DNA from: an uncultured Lachnospiraceae bacterium
GTDB lineage: Bacteria > Bacillota > Clostridia > Lachnospirales > Lachnospiraceae
Assembly: GCA_910580005.1 (NCBI GenBank)
Contig: CAJTXH010000146.1
Span: forward strand, 1 to 5,512
Reading direction: 5' to 3'
Length of the DNA: 5,512 bases
Below the pieces are notes generated by a model. That model had not been told where the DNA came from. It worked only from the letters and a program-made list of their open reading frames with translations, and made no database searches. The position numbers were made by a program, and so were the translations under genes. This document shows positions 5,319 to 5,512 of the stretch, in pieces (the stretch's first letter is position 1; every line of letters starts with the position of its first letter).

Positions 5319-5512
5319 AACTGGCAGTATTTTTTTGTTTTAAAAATGCTTTGTATATAAGCAGGGCAGCAGAGGCAATTGCTAAGACACCAGAAAGCAT
5401 CTGGGAAACTGCAATACCTGTACCTGGGAAAAGAAGCTGGTCTGTCCTCAGCCCTTCTATCCATACCCTGCCAGCACCATATCCCAGCAGGTATATAAGA
5501 AAAAGCTGCCCA
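5317..5512 (-). CDS. lgt: Prolipoprotein diacylglyceryl transferase, C-terminal fragment
   Basis: The last 64 or so residues of Lgt, the membrane enzyme that moves the diacylglyceryl group of phosphatidylglycerol onto the lipobox Cys of preprolipoproteins, the first step of lipoprotein maturation. The gene enters from the right edge and ends with TAA (plus-strand TTA at 5317-5319). The visible part reads LIYLLGYGAGRVWIEGLRTD then QLLFPGTGIAVSQMLSGVL, which is the conserved Lgt signature (GYG..R..IE.LRTD...SQ.LS), followed by the last membrane helix ASAALLIYKAFL and a basic tail KQKNTAS. The N-terminal catalytic part, including the family's essential His/Arg region, is outside the window. The gene is convergent with the BlaI/BlaR unit, so no shared regulation is expected. 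Confidence 0.92.
   Translation of the reverse strand, partial: GQLFLIYLLGYGAGRVWIEGLRTDQLLFPGTGIAVSQMLSGVLAIASAALLIYKAFLKQKNTAS

Noticed and set aside
5192..5464. Minus-strand 90-codon frame across the lgt terminator
   Set aside because: It overlaps the real lgt reading frame and the terminator hairpin and has no recognisable protein features.

Overview
The window looks like chromosomal DNA from a low-GC Firmicute. The AT-rich sequence, strong AGGAGG-type ribosome binding sites, a Feo system with a tiny Cys-rich partner, and a Clostridia-style BlaI/BlaR pair suggest a clostridial relative, perhaps Lachnospiraceae. That placement is inference from style and protein resemblance; no marker gene is present.

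Layout. Positions 1-333 hold the C-terminal end of ferrous iron permease FeoB, cut by the left edge. It is followed at 392-526 by a 44-residue membrane/Cys-rich protein of the FeoB-associated type. A good sigma-A-like promoter (568-596) and a leader hairpin (621-652) precede 694-1875, a two-domain protein that joins a HAD-family phosphatase/phosphomutase to a GNAT acetyltransferase. Directly behind it (1868-2017) lies what looks like the orphaned C-terminus of a membrane protein, then a clean bidirectional terminator (2030-2056).

The segment from about 2057 to 5120 is a self-contained, more AT-rich transcription unit between two strong terminators. It has a promoter overlapped by TACA/TGTA-type dyads, a BlaI/MecI repressor gene with a TTG start (2182-2565), an overlapping BlaR1/MecR1-like membrane metalloprotease gene (2540-4579), and a secreted SH3b-domain protein gene (4616-5032). 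The notable point is that the extracellular part of the BlaR-like protein is not a penicillin-binding domain. It lacks any SxxK motif and instead carries Tyr/Gly/Asn-rich beta repeats resembling DUF5050/beta-propeller sequences. The likely logic is that the extracellular domain senses something, the intracellular HEXXH protease is activated, BlaI is inactivated, and the unit, including the SH3b protein, is derepressed. The signal is unknown, and a cell-wall cue is only a guess drawn from the SH3b partner.

The right end (5317-5512, minus strand) is the C-terminal end of prolipoprotein diacylglyceryl transferase Lgt, convergent with the BlaI/BlaR unit and ending in its own strong hairpin terminator (5271-5318). 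The stretch between the two right-hand terminators (about 5121-5270) is very AT-rich and holds no gene that can be supported.
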